DNA from: Pseudoalteromonas sp. R3
GTDB taxonomy: Bacteria > Pseudomonadota > Gammaproteobacteria > Enterobacterales > Alteromonadaceae
Direction: 5' to 3'
DNA length: 64,000 nucleotides
Assembly (NCBI RefSeq): GCF_004014715.1
Contig: NZ_CP034834.1
Span: 682,001 to 746,000, forward strand
Both the position numbers and the translations under genes were made by a program. How positions within the stretch are numbered: the first letter of the stretch is position 1; each line of letters starts with the position of its first letter. Below, piece after piece: positions 1 through 8,800 of this stretch. The notes beneath the pieces are model-generated. The model was not told the origin of the DNA. It worked only from the letters and a program-made list of their open reading frames with translations, and made no database searches.

Positions 1-26
1 GGTGGAAAAACCAGCGATTTTGCCAT
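1..26 (-). CDS. Possible 5' end of a divergent gene cut by the window edge
   Basis: On the minus strand an ATG at 26 opens a frame (MAKSLVFP) that runs off the left edge. It faces away from the LysR gene at 110, the usual position of a LysR target. There is no clear ribosome binding site, and eight codons do not identify a product. A divergent gene is plausible only from the arrangement. Confidence 0.25.
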
Positions 27-40
27 TGAGTCGTGAATAC

Positions 41-52
41 TATTCATGAATA
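41..52. promoter_or_regulatory. Palindrome in a putative divergent LysR promoter
   Basis: TATTCATGAATA is a perfect 12-bp palindrome, 57 bp before the LysR start at 110 and 15 bp before the possible divergent ATG at 26. LysR proteins usually bind interrupted dyads near their own divergent promoter, so an operator role is reasonable but inferred. Confidence 0.3.
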
Positions 53-109
53 ATTGCTGATATAGTGCAAATATCGACGCTGTTTACCCAATTCACAGGA
101 CTGACTATC

Positions 110-1102
110 ATGGATAAACTGAGATCACTGACACTGTTTCTGGCAACCTGTGAGGAACAAAGCTTTGCGGCTGCAGCGCGTGTCTGTAATACAGATCCTT
201 CTACCATCAGTAAAGCCGTAAGTCGCCTCGAAGCTGAGCTGGGGGTAACTTTATTTCAGCGCTCCACCCGGCAATTGAAGATCACCGCTGCCGGGCGGCA
301 TTATGCACACACCGTACGTTCGAGCATTCAGGCCCTGTCCAGCTGTGAAGATGAGCTCAGACAACTCAATGACGCACCCAGAGGACGGTTGCGGGTGAAT
401 TCCGCCGTGTGCTATGGTCACCTTTACCTGCGCCCGTTACTTAAAGCGTTTTGTCAGCGTTATCCCGAGATCACACTGGAGTTATCTCTAGACGATATGC
501 ATGTGGATATTATCGAGCAAGACATTGATGTGGCGTTACGTACAGGGTTTATCAAAGATAGTCGTCTGGTGGCTCGCTGTCTGAGTCCGATGGATTTTTT
601 AGTATGTGCTTCACCGTATTATCTTGAACAGCATGGCACGCCAGGCAGTCGAGGCGATTTTGACAATCATGCCTGGATAGGCTTTAAGATCAAAGAAACA
701 CAGCAGCTACAACCGATTTTTCTGCCAGATGAGCAGGGAAATTATCAGCTCTGCGACCTGCGTCGTACCCATATTACCGATGATGGCGAGGCCATGGCAC
801 AATTATGTGCCGATGGTCTGGGACTTGCTCAGTTACCGCACTTTTTGGCTAAAGCAGGTCTGGAAACTGGGGCGTTGGTGTCACTCTACCCTGCGTTCAG
901 AGCGCCTTTGCCAGAGGGCGGGGTATTTGCGATTTACCCCAAACGTGAATACCTGCCTGCCAGAGTACGGGTTTTTCTGGATTTTTTGGTTGCGGCTTTA
1001 GCAGTGCAACAAGAAACGCCAACCCATACCTGGGCCGAGCATTGGCCGGAGCGTATCCGCTTTGACGGATCAGCTGAACAAGGGCGCACAGTTGCCCTGT
1101 GA
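110..1102 (+). CDS. LysR-family transcriptional regulator
   Basis: A cytoplasmic DNA-binding regulator of 330 residues. The N-terminal winged helix-turn-helix (about residues 1-60, with FAAAARV and SRLEAELGVTLFQRS) is followed by a periplasmic-binding-protein-like effector domain (about 90-300). The ATG at 110 is preferred over an upstream GTG at 65: AGGA lies nine bases before it, and MDKLRSLTLFL matches the usual family N-terminus. The gene ends inside the convergent PEP mutase-like gene (33-bp overlap). Its target may be the gene running off the left edge. The ligand is not predictable from sequence. Confidence 0.85.
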   Translation: MDKLRSLTLFLATCEEQSFAAAARVCNTDPSTISKAVSRLEAELGVTLFQRSTRQLKITAAGRHYAHTVRSSIQALSSCEDELRQLNDAPRGRLRVNSAVCYGHLYLRPLLKAFCQRYPEITLELSLDDMHVDIIEQDIDVALRTGFIKDSRLVARCLSPMDFLVCASPYYLEQHGTPGSRGDFDNHAWIGFKIKETQQLQPIFLPDEQGNYQLCDLRRTHITDDGEAMAQLCADGLGLAQLPHFLAKAGLETGALVSLYPAFRAPLPEGGVFAIYPKREYLPARVRVFLDFLVAALAVQQETPTHTWAEHWPERIRFDGSAEQGRTVAL

Positions 1103-1831
1103 GCGGACCTGTTCAAGCGCAGTGTTCAGGTGAGTGTGCATGCCCTCAAAGGCGAAGTTGCCCATACTGATCCGTTTAACGCCTAGCCCGGCCAGGGTGT
1201 CGATGTCGGGTAAATCAGGCATCGCCATCACATTTAGCGGCAGTGCACACGCATGTGTGATGGCCTGAATATCTGCTGGCTTGACAATGCAGGGCAAGAA
1301 CAAACCATCAGCCCCAGCCTGCTGGTATTGTTGAGCCCGATGTAATGCTTCCTTGCGTGCGTTTTCCAGACCCAGCAAAAAGGCGTCACAGCGCACATTG
1401 ATAAAAATGTCTGTCTGCTGAGTGATTAAATGGCCGCGTACAGACGCTAAACACTCAGCAAACTCACCGGCATGGGCTAATGTACGAGTTGAGCCAACCA
1501 GGCTGTCTTCAAGGTTAACCCCCACTACGCCCAGCTGTGCAAGTTGCTGAATATGTTTTGCAATTTGTTGTGGGTCACGGCTGTAGCCCGCTTCAATATC
1601 AACACTCAGTGGCAAGCTGGTGGCACTGGCGATACGGCTGACCATAAAGCGCAGCTCGTCGAAAGGGAGCTGTTCACCGTCCTCGTAGCCCAGCACACTG
1701 GCGACGGCGGCACTGGAGGTACCTATGGCCTGATATCCGACGTGTTGTGCCGCTTTGGCACTGGCAGCATCCCAGACATTCGCCAGTAAAAGAGGGGTTG
1801 TTTGTTGATGTAGTTGTGTGAAGTGTTGCAT
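1070..1831 (-). CDS. Isocitrate lyase/PEP mutase superfamily enzyme
   Basis: A TIM-barrel enzyme of 253 residues of the ICL/PEP mutase superfamily, which cleaves or rearranges C-C or P-C bonds of 2-oxo or 2-hydroxy acids with Mg2+. Visible signatures are LLANVWDAASA at the N-terminus, SVDIEAGYSRDP and GVNLEDS (metal site), and INVRCDAFLLG. The KKCGH loop of true isocitrate and methylisocitrate lyases is absent, so it belongs to the broad 'PEP mutase family protein' group of uncertain substrate (an oxaloacetate decarboxylase-like activity is possible). The start at 1831 (MQHFTQLHQQ) is chosen because the extra upstream residues of the longest frame are not family-like and run into the divergent LysR gene. 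It shares a promoter region with the LysR gene at 1988, its probable regulator. Confidence 0.75.
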   Translation of the reverse strand: MQHFTQLHQQTTPLLLANVWDAASAKAAQHVGYQAIGTSSAAVASVLGYEDGEQLPFDELRFMVSRIASATSLPLSVDIEAGYSRDPQQIAKHIQQLAQLGVVGVNLEDSLVGSTRTLAHAGEFAECLASVRGHLITQQTDIFINVRCDAFLLGLENARKEALHRAQQYQQAGADGLFLPCIVKPADIQAITHACALPLNVMAMPDLPDIDTLAGLGVKRISMGNFAFEGMHTHLNTALEQVRSQGNCAPLFS

Positions 1832-1932
1832 ATCGTCTCGCTTTTCCAGGTGTTTGTTTTTGTTGGCAACGTTTTGGTTTGCAACATAGTGCGTTTGCGA
1901 GAAATAAAAGACCAACGATAAAAATCGACTTG

Positions 1933-1955
1933 TATTATAAGCAGAGCTTATAATA
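1933..1955. promoter_or_regulatory. Probable LysR operator (perfect dyad)
   Basis: A perfect inverted repeat with 10-bp arms (TATTATAAGC at 1933-1942 and its complement at 1946-1955) around a 3-bp spacer. It lies in the 156-bp divergent promoter between the PEP mutase-like gene and the LysR gene, 32 bp before the latter. A dyad here is what LysR autoregulation and target control would need; binding is inferred. Confidence 0.55.
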
Positions 1956-1987
1956 GGGTTTTTCAGAAACCCGGCAGCGTCCCTATC

Positions 1988-2878
1988 GTGTTTAAAAATA
2001 TGAATTTGCTTGTGACGTTTGAGTGTGCGGCAAGACACCAAAGCTACAGTCTGGCAGCTGCTGAACTGTGCATCTCTCAGGCGGCGGTCAGCCAGCAAAT
2101 GCGCCTGCTGGAGCAGCAGTTGGCACAGCGGCTGTTTGTCAGGACCGGCCGACACATGCAGCTCACACAGGCGGGTGAAACTTTGCACGAACATATTGCA
2201 CCTGCCTTAACGATGATCGGTCAGGGTATAAATCGTTTACGTCAGGAAGAGTTGGCGGGCGAACTTTGCATCAGTTCTACCCAGGCATTTAATACCCTGT
2301 GGCTGATGCCCAGATTGCAGGAATTCGCGAGTTTGTATCCGCAGATCCGCATTCGTCTGCACTCATCCGCCAGCTTTGAAGATTTACAACACGCCCGCAT
2401 TGATCTGGCGATCCGGTTTGGCACTGAAGTAGAAAAGCACACTCCGACGACGTTAGCGTGTGAATACTTTGGCGCATCACCTGTTTTGCCTGTGTGCTCC
2501 GCTCAGCTTGCTGAATCATTGCCACTAGCGGCGCCTGCCGATTTGCTGTCGACCTGGCTGGTCGCCTTAGAGCAGTCTGGTGCTTATGACTGGCCCCAGT
2601 GGTTTGAAGCACATAGCGTGCCAGGCTATGCTGAACATCCGCACTGGACCTATGTGAACTCTACAGATATGGCACTCAGTGCCGTCGCGAATGGCCACGG
2701 TGTCACGCTGGCAGTGCCTTATCTGTTTCAGCGTCAACTCGATAGTGGCGAGCTGGTGATCCCATTTAAACTGCCCCACCCCAACTCGGTAAAACGTTAT
2801 CTGGTTTATGATCCCAACTCGGCTCGGATAACCCGCCTGAAGGTATTTATGGCCTGGTTAAAAGCGCAGGAGATATGA
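1988..2878 (+). CDS. LysR-family transcriptional regulator (GcvA-like)
   Basis: A 295-residue LysR regulator. The N-terminus (FECAARHQSYSLAAAEL, ISQAAVSQQMRLLEQQL) closely follows the GcvA/AmpR subgroup, with the effector domain after about residue 90. The GTG at 1988 leaves 12 residues before the FECAARH motif, as in GcvA proteins; an ATG at 2000 is the alternative, and neither has a strong ribosome binding site. It is divergent from the PEP mutase-like gene with a perfect dyad between them, so that enzyme is the likely target. Confidence 0.85.
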   Translation: MFKNMNLLVTFECAARHQSYSLAAAELCISQAAVSQQMRLLEQQLAQRLFVRTGRHMQLTQAGETLHEHIAPALTMIGQGINRLRQEELAGELCISSTQAFNTLWLMPRLQEFASLYPQIRIRLHSSASFEDLQHARIDLAIRFGTEVEKHTPTTLACEYFGASPVLPVCSAQLAESLPLAAPADLLSTWLVALEQSGAYDWPQWFEAHSVPGYAEHPHWTYVNSTDMALSAVANGHGVTLAVPYLFQRQLDSGELVIPFKLPHPNSVKRYLVYDPNSARITRLKVFMAWLKAQEI

Positions 2879-2910
2879 CGCGCATAGGGCAAGACTGGTT
2901 TTAAATCCCA

Positions 2911-2932
2911 TATTTCTATATTTATAGAAATA
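2911..2932. promoter_or_regulatory. ArsR-type operator, copy 1
   Basis: A perfect inverted repeat with 10-bp arms (TATTTCTATA at 2911-2920, complement at 2923-2932) and a 2-bp spacer, 64 bp upstream of the permease start. It repeats the TTTCTA...TAGAAA core of the second copy at 2951, so the same repressor probably binds both. The pairing with the ArsR protein encoded at 5353-5703 is inferred from the matching site before that gene. Confidence 0.6.
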
Positions 2933-2950
2933 ACTATTGATCTGAATTTA

Positions 2951-2972
2951 TATTTCTATAATACTAGAAATG
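2951..2972. promoter_or_regulatory. ArsR-type operator, copy 2, overlapping a -10 box
   Basis: An imperfect dyad TTTCTA-TAATAC-TAGAAA (2953-2970). A consensus -10 hexamer TATAAT sits inside it at 2957-2962, so a bound repressor would block polymerase. The six-base centre TAATAC is identical to that of the site in front of arsR (5731-5736). Confidence 0.65.
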
Positions 2973-2995
2973 TGAGTTTAGATCGGGAGAGACTT

Positions 2996-4003
2996 ATGTC
3001 ACCAGAAATGCAGGTCATGCTTGAAGAAGCGGCCGATATGTTTGTGTTCCTCGCTGCGGAATTAACTGTATTGTTTCTTGTAGTGAGTTATTTAGTGGGT
3101 GTGCTGCAGGAATACATCACACCAGAAAAGGTCCGGGAAAACCTGAGTGCACGTAAAGGCAAAGGTTATATGATTGCTGCGCTGCTGGGCGCCATAACGC
3201 CGTTTTGTTCCTGTTCAACGATACCCTTTCTCAAAGGCCTGTTGCAGGCACGCGCCGGGTTTGGGCCGGTTACCGTGTTCTTATTTTCCAGCCCGTTGTT
3301 AAACCCCATTGTTATCGGGTTATTGATAGTGACATTCGGCCTCGATGTGGCGCTATTTTATTTTGTCATTGCACTTGTCACGTCTGTGGTGTCTGGCTAT
3401 GCACTGGAGCGGCTGGGGTTTGAACGTTATGTGCGGGACGAAGCCTATCAGGCTGCGGTCAGCCAATCTGCTTGTAGTGCTAATCAGGCAGACAAACCGG
3501 GCTGTACAGACGTCCCTGCTGACTCACAAACGTCCGTTAACCAGAAGCGCGGTTGTGCAGTGCAAAACTCGAATGAGGCAGCTATGCCTGCAGAAAATCG
3601 CTGGTTGCGGATCTGGCACGCCACCTGGAAAGACTTTCGCACTACCCTGCCTTATCTGTTGCTTGGTATCACCATAGGGTCATTCATTTACGGTTTTGTG
3701 CCGACGGAGCTCATCGTTGAGTATGCCGGTGAGAATAAATGGTACGCAATCCCCCTTGCGGCCGTGATTGGTATCCCCCTTTACATTCGTGCTTCGGCAG
3801 TGATCCCCCTGAGTGCCGGTTTAGTGCAAAAAGGCATGGCACTGGGCTCGGTTATGGCACTGATCATTGGCAGTGCGGGTGCCAGCCTGACCGAAGTCAT
3901 TCTGCTTAAATCCATCTTCAGAACACAGATGATCCTGGCTTTTCTGAGTGTCGTGCTTGGGATGGCGATCACTGCGGGATATCTGTACACGCTTATTTTT
4001 TAA
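2996..4003 (+). CDS. ArsP-like (DUF318) membrane permease
   Basis: A 335-residue inner-membrane permease of the ArsP_1/DUF318 family, which exports organoarsenicals or other soft metal(loid)s. About eight hydrophobic segments are seen. The family motif TPFCSCSTIPFLKG (Cys71 and Cys73) is present, and the central hydrophilic loop (about 150-205) carries Cys160, Cys170 and Cys187. The ATG at 2996 follows GGGAGA at seven bases and is preferred over the GTG at 2972, which lies in the operator. It is first in an apparent operon with the flavoprotein at 4082, with two ArsR-type operators upstream. The loop segment ANQADKPGCTDV recurs almost unchanged at the C-terminus of the neighbouring ArsR. Substrate is inferred; zinc or copper export is the alternative. 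Confidence 0.75.
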   Translation: MSPEMQVMLEEAADMFVFLAAELTVLFLVVSYLVGVLQEYITPEKVRENLSARKGKGYMIAALLGAITPFCSCSTIPFLKGLLQARAGFGPVTVFLFSSPLLNPIVIGLLIVTFGLDVALFYFVIALVTSVVSGYALERLGFERYVRDEAYQAAVSQSACSANQADKPGCTDVPADSQTSVNQKRGCAVQNSNEAAMPAENRWLRIWHATWKDFRTTLPYLLLGITIGSFIYGFVPTELIVEYAGENKWYAIPLAAVIGIPLYIRASAVIPLSAGLVQKGMALGSVMALIIGSAGASLTEVILLKSIFRTQMILAFLSVVLGMAITAGYLYTLIF

Positions 4004-4081
4004 ATTATGGCATGTCCTTTTTGCGCTGTGAGCCTGAACGACAGCGAGACTTGGACACATTCAATCAAGAGGTAATCTGAT

Positions 4082-5341
4082 ATGAAACCAATCAAAGACG
4101 TCATTATTATTGGTGCCGGACCTGTCGGGCTGGCCGCTGCAGCGAGACTGGTCGAAAAAGGCATACGCCCCACCATCATTGAAAAAGGTAACTCTGCCGG
4201 AGAGGCAATACGCCAGTGGGGTCATGTGAGTTTGTTTACGCCCTGGTCCTATATGATTGACGACGCCGTTGTTAGCTTGCTTAATCGACATGGCTGGCCA
4301 GGCATCGATCTTAATGCTATCCCAACTGGTCAGGAGGTGGTTGAGCAGTACTTGCAACCTGCGTCGCAGCTGCCTGAGCTTGCTGAAGGGATCCTTTATA
4401 ACACAGAGGTTTTCGGAGTGTCGAAAGAGGGGAGCAGTAAGCACACAACACAAGGTCGCGACCGTGCTCGTTTCGCAGTGCATTGTCGCAATGGACAGGG
4501 AATTCAGGTGCTGCATAGCGACGCTGTGATTGATGCTTCCGGCACCTGGTCAACACCTAATCCATTGGGGTTAGATGGCCTGCCTGTGCCGGGTGAGCTG
4601 GCAAATCTGGACAGAGTGCATTATGGCATTCCTGATATTCTGGGTGCGCAGCGAGGCGACTTTATGAATAAGCGAACATTGGTCGTAGGTGCGGGTCACT
4701 CTGCAATGAATATTGCGCTGGACTTACTGAAACTGCAAACCGCTGAACCGGACACTGAGGTGATCTGGGGAATGCGAAAAAACAACATAGATAAATTACT
4801 GGGCAGAGGTATTAACGATAAAGTGCCGGCTCGCAAGCAGCTGGGGCTGGCAGCAAAACAAGCGATTGAGCGCGGTGCACTAAAACTGCTTCCTCAGTTA
4901 GAGATCAGACAAATCACGCGTTCTGACCATGGACTGGAGATCGATTCTTTGGTGGCTGGCACCCAGGCTGAGATACAGGCAGATCACATCATCGTTGCCA
5001 CTGGCTTCAGGCCTGATCTGGATATGTTGCGAGAGTTAAGACTGGATCTGGATCAGATTGTCGAAGCGCCGTCACAGCTTGCGCCTTTGATTGACCCAAA
5101 CCTGCACAGCTGCGGATCGGTGCGTGCCCATGGTGTCGATGAACTGTCCCATAATGATGCGCACTTTTACATTGCAGGTATGAAGTCTTACGGACGTGCT
5201 CCTACCTTCCTGATGCTGACCGGTTATGAGCAGGTCCGCTCTATTGTTGAATCCTTGGCTGGTAATGAAGCCGCGGCCAGACGCGTTCAGTTGAGATTTC
5301 CCGGCGCACCTGAAGCTCAGTCTGGCGCTTGTTGTTCTTAG
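4082..5341 (+). CDS. FAD/NADPH-dependent flavoprotein of the ars cluster (ArsO-like)
   Basis: A 419-residue two-dinucleotide-domain flavoprotein: an FAD-binding GAGPVG at residues 11-16, a second nucleotide site VVGAGHSAMN near 200, and ATGFRP near 308. This is the layout of flavin monooxygenases and thioredoxin reductase-like proteins found in arsenic operons (ArsO). There is no CxxC redox pair in the middle, which argues against a thioredoxin reductase. The protein ends in GACCS, a vicinal cysteine pair that could hold a soft metal. AGAGGTAA precedes the ATG. It is 78 bp after the permease and convergent with arsR (11-bp gap). Oxidation of trivalent organoarsenicals is a reasonable guess but not shown. 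Confidence 0.65.
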   Translation: MKPIKDVIIIGAGPVGLAAAARLVEKGIRPTIIEKGNSAGEAIRQWGHVSLFTPWSYMIDDAVVSLLNRHGWPGIDLNAIPTGQEVVEQYLQPASQLPELAEGILYNTEVFGVSKEGSSKHTTQGRDRARFAVHCRNGQGIQVLHSDAVIDASGTWSTPNPLGLDGLPVPGELANLDRVHYGIPDILGAQRGDFMNKRTLVVGAGHSAMNIALDLLKLQTAEPDTEVIWGMRKNNIDKLLGRGINDKVPARKQLGLAAKQAIERGALKLLPQLEIRQITRSDHGLEIDSLVAGTQAEIQADHIIVATGFRPDLDMLRELRLDLDQIVEAPSQLAPLIDPNLHSCGSVRAHGVDELSHNDAHFYIAGMKSYGRAPTFLMLTGYEQVRSIVESLAGNEAAARRVQLRFPGAPEAQSGACCS

Positions 5342-5352
5342 GTTGCGTCGAT

Positions 5353-5703
5353 TTATGTGTTATCGCAGGGAGTATCACAGTCGCGCGATAACACATCATC
5401 ACAGCCGGGTTCATCGGCCTGATTGGCGCAGCACTCCTCTTGCAAAAATCCGATTAACCCAATCAGAGCGTCATATTGAGGCACGCAATAAAGCGTCCGG
5501 CTTTCTCGGCGTTGCTTAACCAGCCCTACTTTAACCAGGCGATTTATATGGTGTGACAAGGTAGAGCCAGGTACATTCAATGCTGCCTGTATTTCTCCAA
5601 CAGGGACGCCCTGTGTGCCACCTTTCACCAAATATCGGAAAATGCTCAATCGGGTTGTGTGCCCCAGTTCGGCGAGTTTATCTGCCGCAGATGCCAGGTC
5701 CAT
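5353..5703 (-). CDS. arsR: ArsR-family metal(loid)-responsive repressor
   Basis: A 116-residue winged-helix repressor. Residues 5-75 match the ArsR fold (DKLAELGHTTRLSIFRYLV, VPGSTLSHHINRLVKVGLV). The classic ELCVCDL metal site is absent; the cysteines are gathered at the C-terminus (Cys91, Cys92, Cys101, Cys109, Cys113), a layout seen in ArsR variants with C-terminal As(III) sites. The start at 5703 has GAGGAG upstream; the longer frame adds 28 non-family residues that cross the operator. An operator lies 23 bp upstream. It is convergent with the flavoprotein gene, and the regulator and the two exported-function genes carry matching operators, so they probably form one regulon. Confidence 0.8.
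   Translation of the reverse strand: MDLASAADKLAELGHTTRLSIFRYLVKGGTQGVPVGEIQAALNVPGSTLSHHINRLVKVGLVKQRRESRTLYCVPQYDALIGLIGFLQEECCANQADEPGCDDVLSRDCDTPCDNT
5355..5396. repeat. 12-bp perfect inverted repeat at the arsR 3' end
   Basis: ATGTGTTATCGC (5355-5366) and its exact complement (5385-5396) flank 18 bp. The repeat includes the arsR stop codon and lies between the convergent flavoprotein and arsR genes. It could end transcription from both sides, but neither flank has a run of T. Confidence 0.5.
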
Positions 5704-5725
5704 AGTGTACTCCTCAGTTATATAA

Positions 5726-5741
5726 TTCCATAATACTGGAA
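5726..5741. promoter_or_regulatory. ArsR-type operator, copy 3, before arsR
   Basis: TTCCA-TAATAC-TGGAA, a dyad with the same six-base centre as the operator at 2951-2972, starting 23 bp upstream of the arsR ATG. On the minus strand TATTAT overlaps it as a likely -10. This supports autorepression of arsR and joint control of the permease operon. Confidence 0.6.
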
Positions 5742-5821
5742 ATATATAACTGAGGCAAAGCAAGCCAGTGAATTTTAGGTCTGTCACTTTATCGATCTGG
5801 CTTGTTTTGATGGAGTCATGC

Positions 5822-8800
5822 TCAGGGTCGCGTGCTTATAAGCACTTCCTGTGCATTGCTGTCTCCGGCTATCTCTGGTTGATACATCATTTCAACGCTG
5901 GCGGGTGGCGCCAGATAGTTGCCACCGGCCTGTGCCTGTGCCAGATATTCAAATGTTGTTGTCCCGGCGCTGAGATATGCCTGATGCCAGAGCACTTGTT
6001 GTGCCCCTTGTGATGTCTGTTGCATAAGCAGACTGGTATCCAGGGAGTCCGCCTTCAACCAGTTTTTATACTGAGTATGGCTGTGTTGCGGATTGAGCAA
6101 TCGCAGCCCGCCTGGCAGTGTATCGGTCAACAGTACATGTGCTCGCTTATCAGCCGAAAAGACCTCCAATGTGACTTTGATCAGGTAGCCAGGCTTAATT
6201 GCCTGACCTGCAATGGGCTGCCATTTGTCATTGCTGTATGTGTGATAACGTCGAGTCACATCCAGGCCATTACTCTGCGTCTTGGACAATGAAAGAGGCT
6301 GACGGGTTTGTACTGTTAACCAGTAGGGCTCTGCCAAAGGTGTCTTTATTTTATATTCGTTGCTCTGAGCATCAGGTGATGCTGTCAATGATACGGGGGC
6401 CGCTGCGTTATGCTGGTGATCTTGCAGGGCCAGCGCACAGATCCCATCATTCAGCGTATTGCCAAAATGTCCCTGGCGGTGTTGACGACTGATGGCCAGT
6501 TTGCTGAGTTGTGCTTTCAATGCCTCACGCTCAGTGAGCAGCAGAGCAAGACATTGCTCCAACGGACCTGGCAGCGCACTGAGGGTTTGATCCTCAAAGC
6601 CGGTGTCGAGAACCCGGGTGAGTGCACGCTCCAGTTCAGGCTGCTCGTGTCCGAGCGCTTTCATTGCCAATAGTTGTAACAGATTACTACGAGTGCCCGT
6701 TACACCGAAGGTGTGTCGCCAGGAGAGTACCTGCTCAAGTGTCACCTGTCGGCTTTGCGCCAGCGCCCACCACTGCCAGTCGGCACTGTCATCGTCAAAT
6801 GCTCGCCGTTGGTGCTCTGCTATATGTAATGCCTCAAGCACGTCCTGGCTTATGGCTTCTGGTATTGTTTTATCGATAGTCAGACTCAGGGGACTGTTAT
6901 TGAGCCATTGACTTACGAGCAGCGTATAGGCGCTCAACATTGGGTCTGGGTAGGCGTGCGGGTAGTAAGCGTATCCCGTACCAAATTGCCAGCTTGAGTT
7001 CTCAGTTGCGCCCTTGGTGAGCATCTGTTGCAGGGCCTGCTTTCCCTCTGGCCAAAGTTCACTGGCAAGGGGGTTTACACTGTAGCTTAATGCTCTGGAA
7101 AGCGTTTGCTCCCAACATTGATGAGGATAATGCTGATGGTGTTGCTGTAGTGCAGACCAATTGGGAGCGAGCTGCTCAATGGAGTGCGCTTCAGCTGATT
7201 CGACCTGTACACCCTCTGCCAGTGTTACGGTGTTTTGGCGGGCAGGGTCTAACAGCCATGACTGCTGCACAATACGGCTACTATCGCTGACCCTAAACTC
7301 CGAAAGTCGCGGGAATGCCATTCGTTCGCTGTGCAGCTGCAATATGTATTCACCCGGTGGCAGCTCAGGGAGTGTGACATCAAGCAACTGTGGCTCCTGC
7401 TCTTGCACCTCAATGGTGTGCTCTGCGAGTGTCTTACCGTTGAGTGTGAGCCGCACTTTATCCTCTAATGGTTTTCCCAGCCGGTTTTCTGCCCGAATGG
7501 TGACTATGGCTTTGTCACCCTGGATAAAATGTGCTGCATGAGTTAGGTGATATTCCAGCCCCGCATGACTGGTGATGGTGTTTGTATACGTCTGTGTGCT
7601 CTGAGTATTCAGGGCCACGGCAAACACACGCCAGCGCCCAAGTAACTGGGGCAGTTGCAGTGAGACCGTTTTTGTCTGGTTAGCTTTAAGGGGGATGACC
7701 GGTTGCCAGATGGTATTTGCCAAAGCCTGAGACAATGTATCTGGTGGGGCGATTCTTGATCCGGTTGCCATCATTGCTTCATATTGAGCTTTAAAAAGCT
7801 GCTCATCCAGCTGTTGGATAAACTGCGATGCGACCAGTCTGTCACTCAGGTTATAGTCACTGATAAGGCTTTGCTGATACCCTTCACGGTTAAACAATCG
7901 ATTGAGATGTATCTCGCCTGCCTGTGCACTGGCAATATTAAACAATGCATCATTGACCAGCCAGAGCTGAATATCCGCGTCCTGATCGCTGGATACCTTG
8001 ATATCCAGCTGACCATTGGCTGCCACTGTTTCTGGGTGCTCTACCCTGATTGACAAAGCGTTAGCGGGTCGCACCTCAACGGAAAGGCTGGCAAACTGGC
8101 CGCGCATGTCGGGTTTGGTTGGCAAAGCAGGCGAAGAAGTCGCCCGTGAAAAATGAGGCTGGGCTTGCCATTCGAGCTGTGCAGCGCTGGCGTCACTCAG
8201 CCACTGTTGATGTAGCACTTCTCGATGGTGGTCCGAGTAAGGCATGACGGCTGTTATCCGAAAGCCGGGTAGCCAGCTGGGCGGTACCTGCAAAGTTAAG
8301 TCGTTGCTTCCCTTTTTTACTGTAAAGGTGTGTAGCGACTGATGCTCTCCGGCAGTGATAAAAGCCAGTATTTCGCCGTTTCTGAGGGCGTTTACAGAGA
8401 AGGTGTATTCCGCTTGGGCCGTTATCTGTTTTTTACCCGTTAAGCCGAATTGTGCTGCCGGTTCGCTTTCATCTGGTGAAGAGTCACTGCGAAAAACGTT
8501 GCGCATCCACAAGTAATCCTGCTTCCCGCTGCGGATATCCAGATAAAAAAAGTCTGACTCGTTGTCGGGCAGAGCGCAGGTTGCGGGTGTCTGGATCTCA
8601 CAAAGTAACACCTGTTCCTTGCGTTGTTGGCCCTGTTCCGTGGTTGAAACTTCCATATGAACGGAGGCCGGCACAGACACCGGATTACCTGAGTGGTCGA
8701 CAGCTATGATATGCACTTGTCCGTCTTGTTCCCGGACACCAATATAGTGCTCACGGGATAAGTAGGTCAGTTGCTGATTGAAAAATTGTACTTCGCCTTG

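Noticed and set aside
4061..4516. 151-codon minus-strand frame opposite the ars flavoprotein
   Set aside because: Antisense to a gene with clear nucleotide-binding motifs.
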